Assembly (NCBI GenBank): GCA_024401645.1 | Contig: JAKSKR010000020.1 | Location: 1-51,936 of the forward strand | Direction: 5' to 3' | DNA: 51,936 nt | Origin: Paludibacteraceae bacterium | GTDB taxonomy: Bacteria; Bacteroidota; Bacteroidia; Bacteroidales; Paludibacteraceae | Part shown: positions 26,545-35,014 of the stretch, one piece after another | Position numbering within the stretch: the first letter of the stretch is position 1 | Layout of the letters: each line of letters opens with the position of its first letter | Notes under the pieces: model-generated | Told to the model about the DNA's origin: nothing | The model's input: the letters and a program-made list of their open reading frames with translations, nothing else | The model's database searches: none | Program-made: the position numbers and the translations under genes

Positions 26545-26616
26545 AGCCGATGACGGGAGTCGGACCCGTGACCTCTTCCTTACCAAGGAAGCGCTCTACC
26601 ACTGAGCTACATTGGC
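26545..26616 (-). tRNA. tRNA-Thr (GGT), with unusual stem and loop bases
   Basis: 72-nt cloverleaf; anticodon stem CTTCC/GGAAG with loop TTGGTAA, anticodon GGT. Acceptor arms GCCAATG and CATCGGC leave an A4-C69 mismatch. The T-loop is TCCGACT, with C instead of the nearly universal T at position 55. D- and T-stems are otherwise intact. Identity as tRNA-Thr is clear; the two deviations are as read. Confidence 0.9.
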
Positions 26617-26672
26617 AACTGTTAACTACTCAAACATCGCTTCGACAGTCGGCTTGGCGATGTCAACATTTG

Positions 26673-26755
26673 TGGGTACAGATGGATTCGAACCACCGAA
26701 GGCAAGAGCCAACAGATTTACAGTCTGTCCCATTTGGCCACTCTGGTATGTACCC
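26673..26755 (-). tRNA. tRNA-Tyr (GTA)
   Basis: 83-nt class II tRNA with a long variable arm. Acceptor GGGTACA/TGTACCC, anticodon stem ACAGA/TCTGT with loop CTGTAAA giving GTA, T-stem GGTGG/CCATC with one G-U pair. Discriminator A. CCA not encoded. All stems pair. Confidence 0.96.
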
Positions 26756-26778
26756 TAATGCTTTCGCATCTATTTTTG

Positions 26779-26852
26779 AGCCTCTTGTCGGATTCGAACC
26801 AACGACCCCGAGATTACAAATCACGTGCTCTGGCCAACTGAGCTAAAGAGGC
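26779..26852 (-). tRNA. tRNA-Thr (TGT)
   Basis: 74-nt cloverleaf; acceptor GCCTCTT/AAGAGGC, T-stem GTTGG/CCGAC, anticodon loop TTTGTAA giving TGT. The anticodon stem CGTGA/TCTCG has a U29-U41 mismatch. First gene of the tRNA-tuf cluster. CCA not encoded. Confidence 0.94.
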
Positions 26853-26901
26853 ATTGCCTAATTGCAAGCTGATTAGAAAACCGCTTTTCCAAATCAGCGT
26901 G

Positions 26902-26932
26902 CAAATTTAGGCATAATTTTTTAATTTGCAAT
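26902..26932 (-). promoter_or_regulatory. Promoter of the tRNA-tuf cluster
   Basis: ATTG (26932-26929), 19-base spacer, TAAATTTG (26909-26902). The -33 box lacks its first T. The RNA would start near 26896 and fold at once into GCTGATT/AATCAGC with a long A/T-rich inner helix, before the first tRNA at 26852. Confidence 0.6.
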
Positions 26933-26945
26933 ACTAGATTGGAAA

Positions 26946-27242
26946 TTATTTTTTATTCTTTTCTTTTGCCTTTACAATCTGTGTCTTGATTGCATCCATG
27001 CAGTTAGCAAAAGCCTCTTCGAAAGAATCGGCAACCTTTGTTGCAACGAGGTCTTCGCCAGGGATGGCAACCTTCAACATAACTTCCTTGTTATTGGCTG
27101 TTTCAGGCTTAACCACACGCATGTGTACGTCTGCTGATGTGATCTTGTCTGAATACTGTTCTAGCTTTGCGATCTTTTCATTTATAAAACCTTCCAACTC
27201 TGCCTTAGCGTTGAAATCGATTGCTTGAATGTTAACGTTCAT
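26946..27242 (-). CDS. hpf: Ribosome hibernation-promoting factor, short form
   Basis: 98-residue HPF/YfiA-type protein that binds the 30S decoding region and stores ribosomes in stationary phase. N-terminal MNVNIQAIDFNAKAELEGFI and the beta strand ADVHMRVV are typical. It has a basic C-terminus and lacks the long dimerization domain. Fourteen bases after xerC; rpsU-xerC-hpf form a co-directional set. Confidence 0.92.
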   Translation of the reverse strand: MNVNIQAIDFNAKAELEGFINEKIAKLEQYSDKITSADVHMRVVKPETANNKEVMLKVAIPGEDLVATKVADSFEEAFANCMDAIKTQIVKAKEKNKK

Positions 27243-27256
27243 AATGGTATTAAATT

Positions 27257-28144
27257 TTATGCTCGTGGATGAGCTTGTTTATAAATCGATCGTAAACGTT
27301 CGAATGTCGTATGCGTATACACCTCTGTCGCCGCCAAGTTGGCATGCCCCAACAACTCTTTTACTGCATCTATGTCTGCGCCGTTATTCAACATCGCAGT
27401 CGCAAATGTGTGTCTAAGCACGTGCGGGCTACGCTTCTTTAGCGTACTCACCGATGTGATATATTTCTCTACGACTCGCCAAACCAGCATTGGGTAAAGT
27501 TTTTTCCCGGTCTTTCGCACCAGAAGCCATCCTTCCTCGCTGCCAACTTCGGCATCTCTATCGCTTACGAATGCTAATATATCACTTTTTAGCGAATTTC
27601 CAAAAGGAATATACCTTTGTTTGTTTCTTTTTCCAGTTACTCGGACAGTTTTTCTATCAAAATCGATGTCGCTGTCCTTTATATTTATCAGCTCCGATAG
27701 TCGTACTCCCAAATTATAGAACATTTCAATGATAAGATGGTCTCTTTTTCCTTCAAAATCATCGGGGAAAAGATTCTTATCTACGTCTAGCAGTTCCTCC
27801 ATCTGTTCTTCCCTCAAGAAAACAGGCAGGCGTTTCTGCATCTTGGGCGGCTTAACCTTCGCCATTGGGTCCGTTTCGACATAGCCTTCCTTAAGCATAT
27901 ACTTGAAGAAGGTGCGCAACGTGGTCAGCTTACGGTTAACGCTTCTCGACCCTACCCCATCGTTCATAATGGCAAGGATCCATTCTCGAATATCTTTTGC
28001 TGTTATATCTGGTGGGTTAAACCCTCCTTTCCGTTTCTCTACGAATGCAGCGAACTGCTTCATATCGGTCTGATATGAAATAAAAGTATGAGAAGAATAG
28101 GCCTTCTCATACTTTATATATTGTAGAAATTTATCGATAAACAT
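27257..28144 (-). CDS. xerC: Tyrosine recombinase XerC/XerD family
   Basis: Site-specific recombinase, probably for chromosome dimer resolution at dif. 295 residues: N-terminal core-binding domain (about 1-100), catalytic domain (about 105-295). All six active-site residues are seen: Arg148, Lys172, His241, Arg244 (HVLRH), His267 (LLGHANL) and nucleophile Tyr276. The position between rpsU and hpf argues for a housekeeping Xer and not for an element integrase. XerC versus XerD cannot be told apart by eye. Confidence 0.9.
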   Translation of the reverse strand: MFIDKFLQYIKYEKAYSSHTFISYQTDMKQFAAFVEKRKGGFNPPDITAKDIREWILAIMNDGVGSRSVNRKLTTLRTFFKYMLKEGYVETDPMAKVKPPKMQKRLPVFLREEQMEELLDVDKNLFPDDFEGKRDHLIIEMFYNLGVRLSELINIKDSDIDFDRKTVRVTGKRNKQRYIPFGNSLKSDILAFVSDRDAEVGSEEGWLLVRKTGKKLYPMLVWRVVEKYITSVSTLKKRSPHVLRHTFATAMLNNGADIDAVKELLGHANLAATEVYTHTTFERLRSIYKQAHPRA

Positions 28145-28240
28145 TAATGTCTGTTTACCTTAACTATGTTTCAGATTTTTCGTTCGGCGAGCCCAAAGCC
28201 CACCTTTGTTGAATAAGCCTACGCGGCAAGTAAGACTATA

Positions 28241-28432
28241 TTAGTCTTCGTCGCGGTGAAGAGCCTGAACGTAGATAGCGTGGTTCATCTTTTCGCGCTT
28301 CAAAACTGAAGGCTTAACGAACTCCTTACGGCTTCTAAGTTCTTTAACGATACCAGTTTTCTCAAACTTTCTTTTGAATCTCTTCAGGGCCTTTTCAATG
28401 TTTTCGCCCTCTTTAATAGGAACAATAATCAT
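28241..28432 (-). CDS. rpsU: 30S ribosomal protein bS21
   Basis: Small basic 63-residue protein of the 30S platform, near the anti-Shine-Dalgarno helix. MIIVPIKEGENIEKALKRFK is the family start, and the RRKEFVKPS-type basic region follows. A TAATTTTG box lies 45 bases upstream of the start. Confidence 0.96.
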   Translation of the reverse strand: MIIVPIKEGENIEKALKRFKRKFEKTGIVKELRSRKEFVKPSVLKREKMNHAIYVQALHRDED

Positions 28433-28476
28433 AATATATATTTAAATTTTAGAATAAAGTTTCGCAAAAATGCTCG

Positions 28477-28484
28477 CAAAATTA
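28477..28484 (-). promoter_or_regulatory. -7 promoter box of rpsU
   Basis: TAATTTTG on the minus strand matches TAnnTTTG, upstream of rpsU in the 173-base gap that otherwise holds an 8-bp hairpin (28571-28594) of unclear function. No -33 box found. Confidence 0.4.
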
Positions 28485-28605
28485 CAGATTATTTTTGGAT
28501 TGACCACAATTAACGCATTAAAAAATGTCCATTCCGCTTAAATGAGTTATTTTGCAATGGTATGTCTTTAACCGTAATTGTGCCGCATTACGGTGCCACA
28601 CGGCC

Positions 28606-30150
28606 CTAGTACTCGGGTTCGATTGGTATTTCCCTTTTCACAAATGCAGGTATAAGTTCGTACCCTGAATAATAGACCAAACCATAACACCCTACCTTGA
28701 ACATGAGTTCAATGTCGACATCATTGTCAAGCACTTTATTATAATTTGCGTACGACGTTGTTAATCTCGACATAGACTTGTAGTGTTTATCGCGTCCGAA
28801 ATATTTTGCGCAAGACAAGTAAGGCAAGACATGTACGCACAATTTGTTTGGCATAGACATAACGGGAATCTTAAGAGTCGAGCCTCTCACATCGTCAACT
28901 TCTACCGTTTCAAATGCAATATGATAATGCGTTTTTGTCCCGTGCTTACTTCTAGTTGTTGTAGTATACGCGCGGGTTATATGTGCCTTCTTGTTCACCA
29001 CTTTGCAGATGTACGTCTCATTCGCTAGCAGGTACAGATAATTGGTTGCGTTGAAAAATAGGAGAAAGGTTGTGCCTATAATAGCCACCGAGATTATTAT
29101 CAGTCTATTCCTTTGCAAAACATTCTCGTATTTGGTGCGGAGGATAGGCAATATGCTAGAGTTGAGAGGCGACAACAGCATCATCAGAACAAACGTAAGT
29201 GCCACAAAAAGCAGGAGCACGTAAAACAGACCAGACGGATAGTATTCCTCCATTAAGGCCCGATCGTAACTAAGCACCACACAAGCCAGCAGTCCAACAG
29301 CAATGCAAGCTCCCAGAATCCAAGGCTTGATGGATGGAAAGACAGAAGATTCGTAAATATCATTTTCCAGCTGCGAAAACGAGCATGTTGAGTGGAAAAG
29401 GTTAGCCAAGCTTCCTTGGTCGGCATACAAGCCGTGACCGTGTGACGCAATGTGTTTTTCGTACCAGCCGTCAATATCATCAGCCTTCCACGACTCGAAC
29501 ATCTGCGTAAATTCTGCTTCTGGAATATGCATTCCCCTAACACACAACTTCTTCAGCATTGAAAGTTCCGTAAGATAGCCTGACTTGTCCTTCATAGTAA
29601 CATCACCGTCGGCAATAGCCAGACGAAACAGCAAGTACATCAAGTACATGCGTCCCGGTTCATCGAGATGGTGTGCAATTTCTTCAGCCAAACGTCTTCC
29701 GTGCAAATCATTCTCATAGCGGCCTCCCCTATCCATGAAAAAGTATGCGTCACTATCTTCAGTAAACAACAAAGCCTCGGTATTAACTATGGGATAATAG
29801 ATGAAATGCTTACCCGACTTTTTAACTCGTTTGGTCATATAGTCTAGGGCATCAGCACAACACTTACGACAACTTTCAGGGCAAACTTCGCGTATATAAC
29901 GAGCTATAAGGTCTAGCTTATCGTACTGTACAGAGTCACCATCGGTACGCATCATATAAGCCATGAGGTATATGATGCTGGTATGGAAACGACTAGGGTC
30001 GCGTGCCAACTGTTCACGAGACCAGTCGTTTGACGAAAACAGTTTATAGAGGACGTACTCTTTCATCAGCAACCTTAACAAGTGCCTTGAAATAAGGACT
30101 ACGGCTGCAAGAACTACTATTACCAGTATATAGAAATTGTTACTCATCAC
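28606..30150 (-). CDS. Membrane protein with two TerB-like domains, copy 1
   Basis: A 514-residue protein I cannot name. One N-terminal span (about 5-25) is followed by a long cytoplasmic part with two TerB-like helical motifs: YLMAYMMRTDGDSVQYDKLDL (Asp-Gly-Asp at 70-72) and LFRLAIADGDVT (181-183), the latter followed by LSMLKKLC. Then come three more spans (about 273-294, 306-326, 349-368) and a C-terminal soluble domain of about 140 residues. The block QLARDPSRFHTSIIYLMA is shared with the next gene. The two TerB signatures are seen directly; any link to tellurite or stress is inference. 73 bases separate it from its paralogue upstream. Confidence 0.72.
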   Translation of the reverse strand: MMSNNFYILVIVVLAAVVLISRHLLRLLMKEYVLYKLFSSNDWSREQLARDPSRFHTSIIYLMAYMMRTDGDSVQYDKLDLIARYIREVCPESCRKCCADALDYMTKRVKKSGKHFIYYPIVNTEALLFTEDSDAYFFMDRGGRYENDLHGRRLAEEIAHHLDEPGRMYLMYLLFRLAIADGDVTMKDKSGYLTELSMLKKLCVRGMHIPEAEFTQMFESWKADDIDGWYEKHIASHGHGLYADQGSLANLFHSTCSFSQLENDIYESSVFPSIKPWILGACIAVGLLACVVLSYDRALMEEYYPSGLFYVLLLFVALTFVLMMLLSPLNSSILPILRTKYENVLQRNRLIIISVAIIGTTFLLFFNATNYLYLLANETYICKVVNKKAHITRAYTTTTRSKHGTKTHYHIAFETVEVDDVRGSTLKIPVMSMPNKLCVHVLPYLSCAKYFGRDKHYKSMSRLTTSYANYNKVLDNDVDIELMFKVGCYGLVYYSGYELIPAFVKREIPIEPEY

Positions 30151-30223
30151 GAAACATCTTTTTCAACAAAGATAGAGCTATTAGCCTTGCTAATGAAATG
30201 ATGACTAAAAAAATGTCGGACAA

Positions 30224-31720
30224 TCAGTCTTCAAGTGGAGTTCTGTCTTCCATAATCAAGTTATAGCCATCTTTAACTATCATCCCGTAATACCCCACCT
30301 TAAACTGAAGATTGACATATACATCACCAGTCGCACACCTTGCGGCCGTATAATCGGAAAGGGAACAGGAAGTTACATCCATCGTACAACCTTCATCTCT
30401 GAATAACCAAGCTGCCGATAAATAGGGTAAAGCATCAACGCAAATACGATTGTACCAAGGCAATACAGGTTTTTCAAAAATCCTTGCATCTTCGTTGCTC
30501 ACACTAAATTTATCAAAATAAAGACAGTATGTGGCATTTCTCCCGAGAGAAGAAGTGCTTGTCACCAGCTTCTTTCTATAAATAGTTCCACAATGGAAAC
30601 GCTTGTTAGCAAAATAGTAAAGAATATTCATTGCGTTAAAATATAAGGAAGAAGCAGTACCAACGAACAACACAAAACTCACTATCAACCTATTACGCTG
30701 TAGCACGTTTTCACATTTGCTTCTTAAGATTGAAACGACAGAAGAATCGATCGCCTCATACTTCATATTCCATAAGATTGTTGCAATAGAGAAAACACCA
30801 AACACCAGTCCCAACCAGAACGGATAATGTTTAACCATCAGCTCACACTCATAAAAAGGCACTATTAACAATAAGATTAGTGCAACAACCGAAAGACCTA
30901 TCAGGCGCTCCTTAATCGTAGAGAAGAACGAAGAGGATGGAAGTTCGGCGTAAGCATCAGGCTGCGAGAATGAATAGGTAGAATGAAATATATTCGCCAG
31001 ACGTTCACGGTCGGCATACAATCCTTTATTATGTAGAGCAATATTATCATCGTACCACCCGTCTAAATTGTCCTTTTGCCATGCAGTATACATAGCAGAA
31101 AAAACTTTCTTGGGAATATGCAGTCCGTCAAGGCAAAGCTTTTTCAACAAACTCAATTCTGAAAGTTTCCAATCATCCGTGACCATGCCATCGGCAATTG
31201 CCAAACGGAATAGCAGGAACATAAGGTAACGTCGGTCTACCTCATCAATATAGCGAGCTAATTCCTCCGCCAGTTGGGTTCCATGCAAATCATTAGCATA
31301 ATTACGTCCACCTTTATCGGCGAAAAAACAACTGTCGAATTTACCATTCAACAGCGCTTTTTTATCTATAAGGGAATAAGCTTCGGCATTATCGTCTAAC
31401 TTTTTAGTCATATAGTCTAAAGCGGTAAACGCTTCTTCACGATAAGGTTCAGGGCACACATCCAAGATATAACGCACAATAAGGGTGAGTTTCTCTAGCT
31501 CTACGAAATATGAGCTTCGCAACATAACAGCCATCAGATAGACAATGCTAATATGGAATCTACAAGGGTCTCGTGCCATTTGTTGCCTTCCCCAATCGGT
31601 TTTGGAAAAGAATCTGCAAACATCAAATTCCTTCTTCAAAAGGCGAAGCAGATAACCAACCACAAACAGTACCAAGCAAAAAACAAGTATTGCTACAATA
31701 AAAAAAGGGATCCTGTACAT
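30224..31720 (-). CDS. Membrane protein with TerB-like domains, copy 2
   Basis: A 498-residue paralogue of the following gene with the same order: N-terminal span, two TerB-like regions, three spans and a C-terminal domain. Shared blocks include QQMARDPCRFHISIVYLMA, LFRLAIADG and NDLHG. The first TerB-like motif has lost its Asp-Gly-Asp (RSSYFVELEKL at about 69-79); the second keeps ADGMV (176-180). It is the promoter-proximal member: a TAACTTTG box lies at 31756-31749. The pair arose by an old tandem duplication, since identity is clearly partial. Confidence 0.7.
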   Translation of the reverse strand: MYRIPFFIVAILVFCLVLFVVGYLLRLLKKEFDVCRFFSKTDWGRQQMARDPCRFHISIVYLMAVMLRSSYFVELEKLTLIVRYILDVCPEPYREEAFTALDYMTKKLDDNAEAYSLIDKKALLNGKFDSCFFADKGGRNYANDLHGTQLAEELARYIDEVDRRYLMFLLFRLAIADGMVTDDWKLSELSLLKKLCLDGLHIPKKVFSAMYTAWQKDNLDGWYDDNIALHNKGLYADRERLANIFHSTYSFSQPDAYAELPSSSFFSTIKERLIGLSVVALILLLIVPFYECELMVKHYPFWLGLVFGVFSIATILWNMKYEAIDSSVVSILRSKCENVLQRNRLIVSFVLFVGTASSLYFNAMNILYYFANKRFHCGTIYRKKLVTSTSSLGRNATYCLYFDKFSVSNEDARIFEKPVLPWYNRICVDALPYLSAAWLFRDEGCTMDVTSCSLSDYTAARCATGDVYVNLQFKVGYYGMIVKDGYNLIMEDRTPLED

Positions 31721-31748
31721 AGTTCTTCAATTAGGAATTGACAAGTTG

Positions 31749-31756
31749 CAAAGTTA
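31749..31756 (-). promoter_or_regulatory. -7 promoter box of the TerB-like pair
   Basis: TAACTTTG on the minus strand, 28 bases before the ATG at 31720. It lies just downstream of the aromatic operon terminator. No -33 TTTG at proper spacing. Confidence 0.45.
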
Positions 31757-31775
31757 AACCAAATGGTACTAATAT

Positions 31776-31811
31776 AAAATTAGGCAAACCCGAATTAACG
31801 GATTTGCCTAA
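31776..31811 (-). terminator. Terminator of the aromatic amino acid operon
   Basis: Minus strand: TTAGGCAAATCCG, six-base loop, CGGGTTTGCCTAA, then TTTT. One mismatched or wobble pair. 24 bases after the tyrA stop. Confidence 0.85.
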
Positions 31812-31835
31812 CCATTACCTGTAAATAGGTTCCTT

Positions 31836-32609
31836 TTACTTTATGTTCTCGCGGGCCTGGTCAAGGAACTTAACCATAGCCTCGCCATCGCGTCGGTAAA
31901 TAATGTCGGAAAGTTCCGACAAGTGCTGTTGAATGAGTCCCAACTGTTCAAGCGAGTTCGGATTGAACAGAATTTCCTGAATCAGGTAGTTGTCTTCAGA
32001 AAGCACGCCATGCGCAATGCTCATGTGGCGCTTGAAGGTGGTACCTGGAGCCTCTTGGTGCTTCATAACCGAGCAGAATGCCAATGTTGAAGCAAACGGA
32101 ATTGACAATGAGTAGGCCATTGTCTTATCGTGCTCTTCGAAAGAATACTCGAAAATGTTGAGGTGAAGACTCTCATACAAGTCCTTAAAGAACACCTTAC
32201 CCAAGTGGTCACTTTCTGAAATAAGAATTGCATTCTGTGTGCTCAAGTCACTCAAGCTGGCAAAGGTAGGGCCGAACATAGGGTGGGTTGACACGAAACG
32301 GAAGCCAGAGTCCTTATAGAATTCAGGGAAGCCTGTCTTAACCGAAGATATGTCTGACAAGATACAGTCTTTTGGCAAATAAGGTATTACCATGCGGAAT
32401 GCATCGAGTGTATATTTAATGGTTGAGGCGTTAATCACCAATTCGGGAGCAAAATCCTGAATTTCTTCTACCTTAGTGAAACGCTGGGTGTTAAATACGA
32501 ATTTCAGTTTGTCGGCCTTAACATCGAAGATGGCCACTTCGTGCTTGTCGCAAAGTACGTCTGAAAAGAAGGTACCCATCTTGCCGGCACCTAGAATCAA
32601 AATTCTCAT
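31836..32609 (-). CDS. tyrA: Prephenate dehydrogenase
   Basis: Oxidative decarboxylation of prephenate to 4-hydroxyphenylpyruvate on the tyrosine branch. 257 residues; NAD-binding LGAGKMG at 6-12, and STHPMFGP with the conserved His and Pro of the TyrA active site. No ACT domain follows, so tyrosine control must come from elsewhere, such as the leader attenuator of the operon. Last gene of the aromatic operon, 92 bases after the synthase/mutase gene. Confidence 0.9.
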   Translation of the reverse strand: MRILILGAGKMGTFFSDVLCDKHEVAIFDVKADKLKFVFNTQRFTKVEEIQDFAPELVINASTIKYTLDAFRMVIPYLPKDCILSDISSVKTGFPEFYKDSGFRFVSTHPMFGPTFASLSDLSTQNAILISESDHLGKVFFKDLYESLHLNIFEYSFEEHDKTMAYSLSIPFASTLAFCSVMKHQEAPGTTFKRHMSIAHGVLSEDNYLIQEILFNPNSLEQLGLIQQHLSELSDIIYRRDGEAMVKFLDQARENIK

Positions 32610-32642
32610 TTTTCTGTATCTTGATTATGCTAAATGAAACAA

Positions 32643-32668
32643 GCCGCCAACCCTTAAGAGTAGGCGGC
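32643..32668 (-). promoter_or_regulatory. Hairpin between the synthase/mutase gene and tyrA
   Basis: Minus strand: GCCGCC-T-ACTC, loop TTAA, GGGT-T-GGCGGC, 10 pairs with one G-U and one U-U mismatch, then TTGTTTC. It is terminator-like but with a weak U-tract and lies inside the operon. It may lower tyrA expression or protect the upstream message from 3' decay. Confidence 0.5.
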
Positions 32669-32701
32669 CCGTTTACTATTTTCTTTAGGCTAAAACCCTA
32701 T

Positions 32702-33766
32702 TTATTTGTACTTCATAACTTCAGACTGCTGACGAACGCTCTCTTCGTGGATAGCTTCGTAGATAGCCTTCATGAAGTCTGGGTCCATGCCCATGCTCTG
32801 GCCCTGTGCCATACGCTGCTTGATGATTTCGTCGTAACGGTTGGTCTGAAGGATAGCCATGTCGTGTTCCTTCTTGTACTGACCAATTTCGCGAGAAATG
32901 CGCATGCGCTTTGCAAGAATCTCGTTGATGGTGATATCGATTTCGTCGATCTGCTTACGAAGTGCTTCCAACGATTCGGTAGTCTGGTTCATTTCACGAA
33001 CAACTAGGTTGTTGAGAATCAAGCCAAGAACATCTGGCGAAACCTGCTGGCTAGCATCGGTCCATGCCTTTTCTGGGTTGCAGTGCGATTCGATGATGAG
33101 ACCGTCGAACTGAAGGTCCATAGCCTGCTGGCTGAGTGGAGCGATGAGGTCACGACGACCACCAATGTGGCTAGGGTCGCAGAAGATAGGAACTTCTGGC
33201 ATGCGACGGTGCAATTCAATAGGAATATGCCACTGTGGCAAGTTACGGTATAACTTCTTGTCGTAAGAAGAGAAACCACGGTGAATAACGCCAAGGCGCT
33301 TGATGCCTGCATTGTAAAGACGTTCAATTGCACCAATCCACAAGTCGAGGTCTGGGTTTACTGGGTTCTTAATAAGAACTGGAACGTCGTGGCCCTTCAA
33401 AGTGTCGGCAATTTCCTGAACTGCGAATGGGTCTGCAGTGGTACGTGCACCAATCCAAAGAAGGTCGACGCCATATTCAAGTGCCAACTCAACGTGCTTT
33501 GCAGTAGCAACCTCGGTAGAAACATACATGCCGGTTTCCTTCTTAACGCGCTGCAACCAAGGCAATGCATCAACACCGTTACCTTCAAAGCCACCTGGCT
33601 TGGTACGTGGCTTCCATACACCTGCACGGAAGATCTTGATACCTTGAGCTGCCAACAATTTAGCAGACTCTAAAACCTGTTCTTCTGTTTCTGCACTACA
33701 TGGGCCTGCAATTACGATGGGACGCTTGTCCTCTAGGCCTGGCAAATTGATTTTCTCAATATCCAT
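32702..33766 (-). CDS. DAHP synthase fused to chorismate mutase type II
   Basis: Bifunctional enzyme. The N-terminal part (about 1-260) is a class I-beta type 3-deoxy-7-phosphoheptulonate synthase that starts the shikimate pathway: VIAGPCSAET near residue 18, RAGVWKPRTKP, and CDPSHIGG near residue 200. The C-terminal part (about 265-354) is an AroQ chorismate mutase helix bundle with LRKQIDEIDITINEILAKRM. Such fusions let chorismate or prephenate feed back on the first step. This arrangement is common in Bacteroidetes. Third gene of the operon. Confidence 0.94.
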   Translation of the reverse strand: MDIEKINLPGLEDKRPIVIAGPCSAETEEQVLESAKLLAAQGIKIFRAGVWKPRTKPGGFEGNGVDALPWLQRVKKETGMYVSTEVATAKHVELALEYGVDLLWIGARTTADPFAVQEIADTLKGHDVPVLIKNPVNPDLDLWIGAIERLYNAGIKRLGVIHRGFSSYDKKLYRNLPQWHIPIELHRRMPEVPIFCDPSHIGGRRDLIAPLSQQAMDLQFDGLIIESHCNPEKAWTDASQQVSPDVLGLILNNLVVREMNQTTESLEALRKQIDEIDITINEILAKRMRISREIGQYKKEHDMAILQTNRYDEIIKQRMAQGQSMGMDPDFMKAIYEAIHEESVRQQSEVMKYK

Positions 33767-33807
33767 AATTTTTCTTTATATCTTTTTATTCTGTTATGCT
33801 GTTTGTA

Positions 33808-34986
33808 TTATTTCAAGCCTTGCAACTTGCTGATGCGCTCGAGGGCTTCGACCAACTTTTCGTACTTGGCGCAAAGCGAAATGCGAACGAAGCGCTGGCC
33901 ATTGCTACCGAAGATGAACCCTGGCGTAATGAACACGTTTGCCTCGTGAAGCACCTTCTCGGTCAACTCCTCAACGTCGGCATATGCTGCAGGAATCTTA
34001 CCCCACATGAACATGCCCACCTGGTTCTTGCTGTAGGTGCAGTGCATTGCATCCATAATCTGTTCAGCAACGTCGCGGCGACGGCGGTACACGTTGTAGT
34101 TATATTCCTCGTGCCATTCTGCGCTGTTGTGGAAGGCTTCGGCTGCTGCCAACTGCATTGGCTTGAATGTGCCGTTGTCTACGTTACTCTTCACCTTTAG
34201 GATGTACTTGATGAAAGTTTCGTTGGTAGACAACATTGCCGTACGCCAGCCTGGCATATTGTGGCTCTTACTCATTGAGTTGAACTCAATGCAGCATTCC
34301 TTTGCACCTGGAACGTTGAATATGGAAATTGGCTTCTTGTTAAGAATGAAGCTGTAAGGGTTGTCGTTGATGATGATGAGGTTCTTGCGACGTGCAAAGT
34401 CGACCAACTTTTCGTAAGTCTCCATAAGGGCAGGACCACCAGTTGGCATGTTCGGATAGTTGCTCCACAAAAGCTTCACCTTGCTGGTATCCATCTTCTC
34501 TAGCTGTTCGAAGTCTGGCTGCCAGTCGTTATCTTCCTTCAAGTCGTAATAAACAACGTCGGCACCCAACAGCTTGCTCAACGAGGTGTAGGTTGGATAG
34601 CCAGGGTTTGGCACCAACACCTGTTCGCCCGGATTAACAAAAGCGAGGGTTACATGAAGGATGCCTTCCTTTGAACCTATTAGCGGCTGAATTTCTGTCT
34701 TCGGATCCAAGTCTACACCATACCAACGCTTGTACCAGTCGGCCATGGCTTCGCGAAGCTGTGGAATACCCACTGTTGGCATGTAGCCATGTGCGTCTTC
34801 CTTCCAAACATTGTCGCAAAGGGTTTGAATGGCCTCTTTCGAAGGCATATTGTCGGGGCTACCAATACCAAGGCTAATCACGTTCTTGCCTGCTGCATTC
34901 ATTTCTGCCACCTCACGCAACTTGCGTGAGAAGTAGTATTCTTGTATTAAGTTGAGCCTTTCGGCTGGTTTAACCTCTGTATTCAT
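33808..34986 (-). CDS. Class I/II PLP aminotransferase, probably aromatic
   Basis: 392-residue fold-type I aminotransferase. Lysine of SMSKSHNMPGWR forms the Schiff base; PNPGYPTY, YPNMPTG and a final FVRISL-type Arg region are present. Placed between pheA and the DAHP synthase fusion, it most likely makes phenylalanine and tyrosine from their keto acids; aspartate or LL-diaminopimelate-type activity cannot be excluded by sequence. ATG at 34986 is chosen; the longer frame would overlap pheA by 35 bases with a low-complexity Asn/Lys stretch. Confidence 0.88.
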   Translation of the reverse strand: MNTEVKPAERLNLIQEYYFSRKLREVAEMNAAGKNVISLGIGSPDNMPSKEAIQTLCDNVWKEDAHGYMPTVGIPQLREAMADWYKRWYGVDLDPKTEIQPLIGSKEGILHVTLAFVNPGEQVLVPNPGYPTYTSLSKLLGADVVYYDLKEDNDWQPDFEQLEKMDTSKVKLLWSNYPNMPTGGPALMETYEKLVDFARRKNLIIINDNPYSFILNKKPISIFNVPGAKECCIEFNSMSKSHNMPGWRTAMLSTNETFIKYILKVKSNVDNGTFKPMQLAAAEAFHNSAEWHEEYNYNVYRRRRDVAEQIMDAMHCTYSKNQVGMFMWGKIPAAYADVEELTEKVLHEANVFITPGFIFGSNGQRFVRISLCAKYEKLVEALERISKLQGLK

Positions 34987-35014
34987 CGGTTTATTTTTAC
35001 TATTATTATTCTTA

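Noticed and set aside
27257..28144. Integrase of a mobile element
   Set aside because: The tyrosine recombinase lies between rpsU and hpf, with no attachment repeats or cargo, and has the length and motifs of a housekeeping Xer protein.
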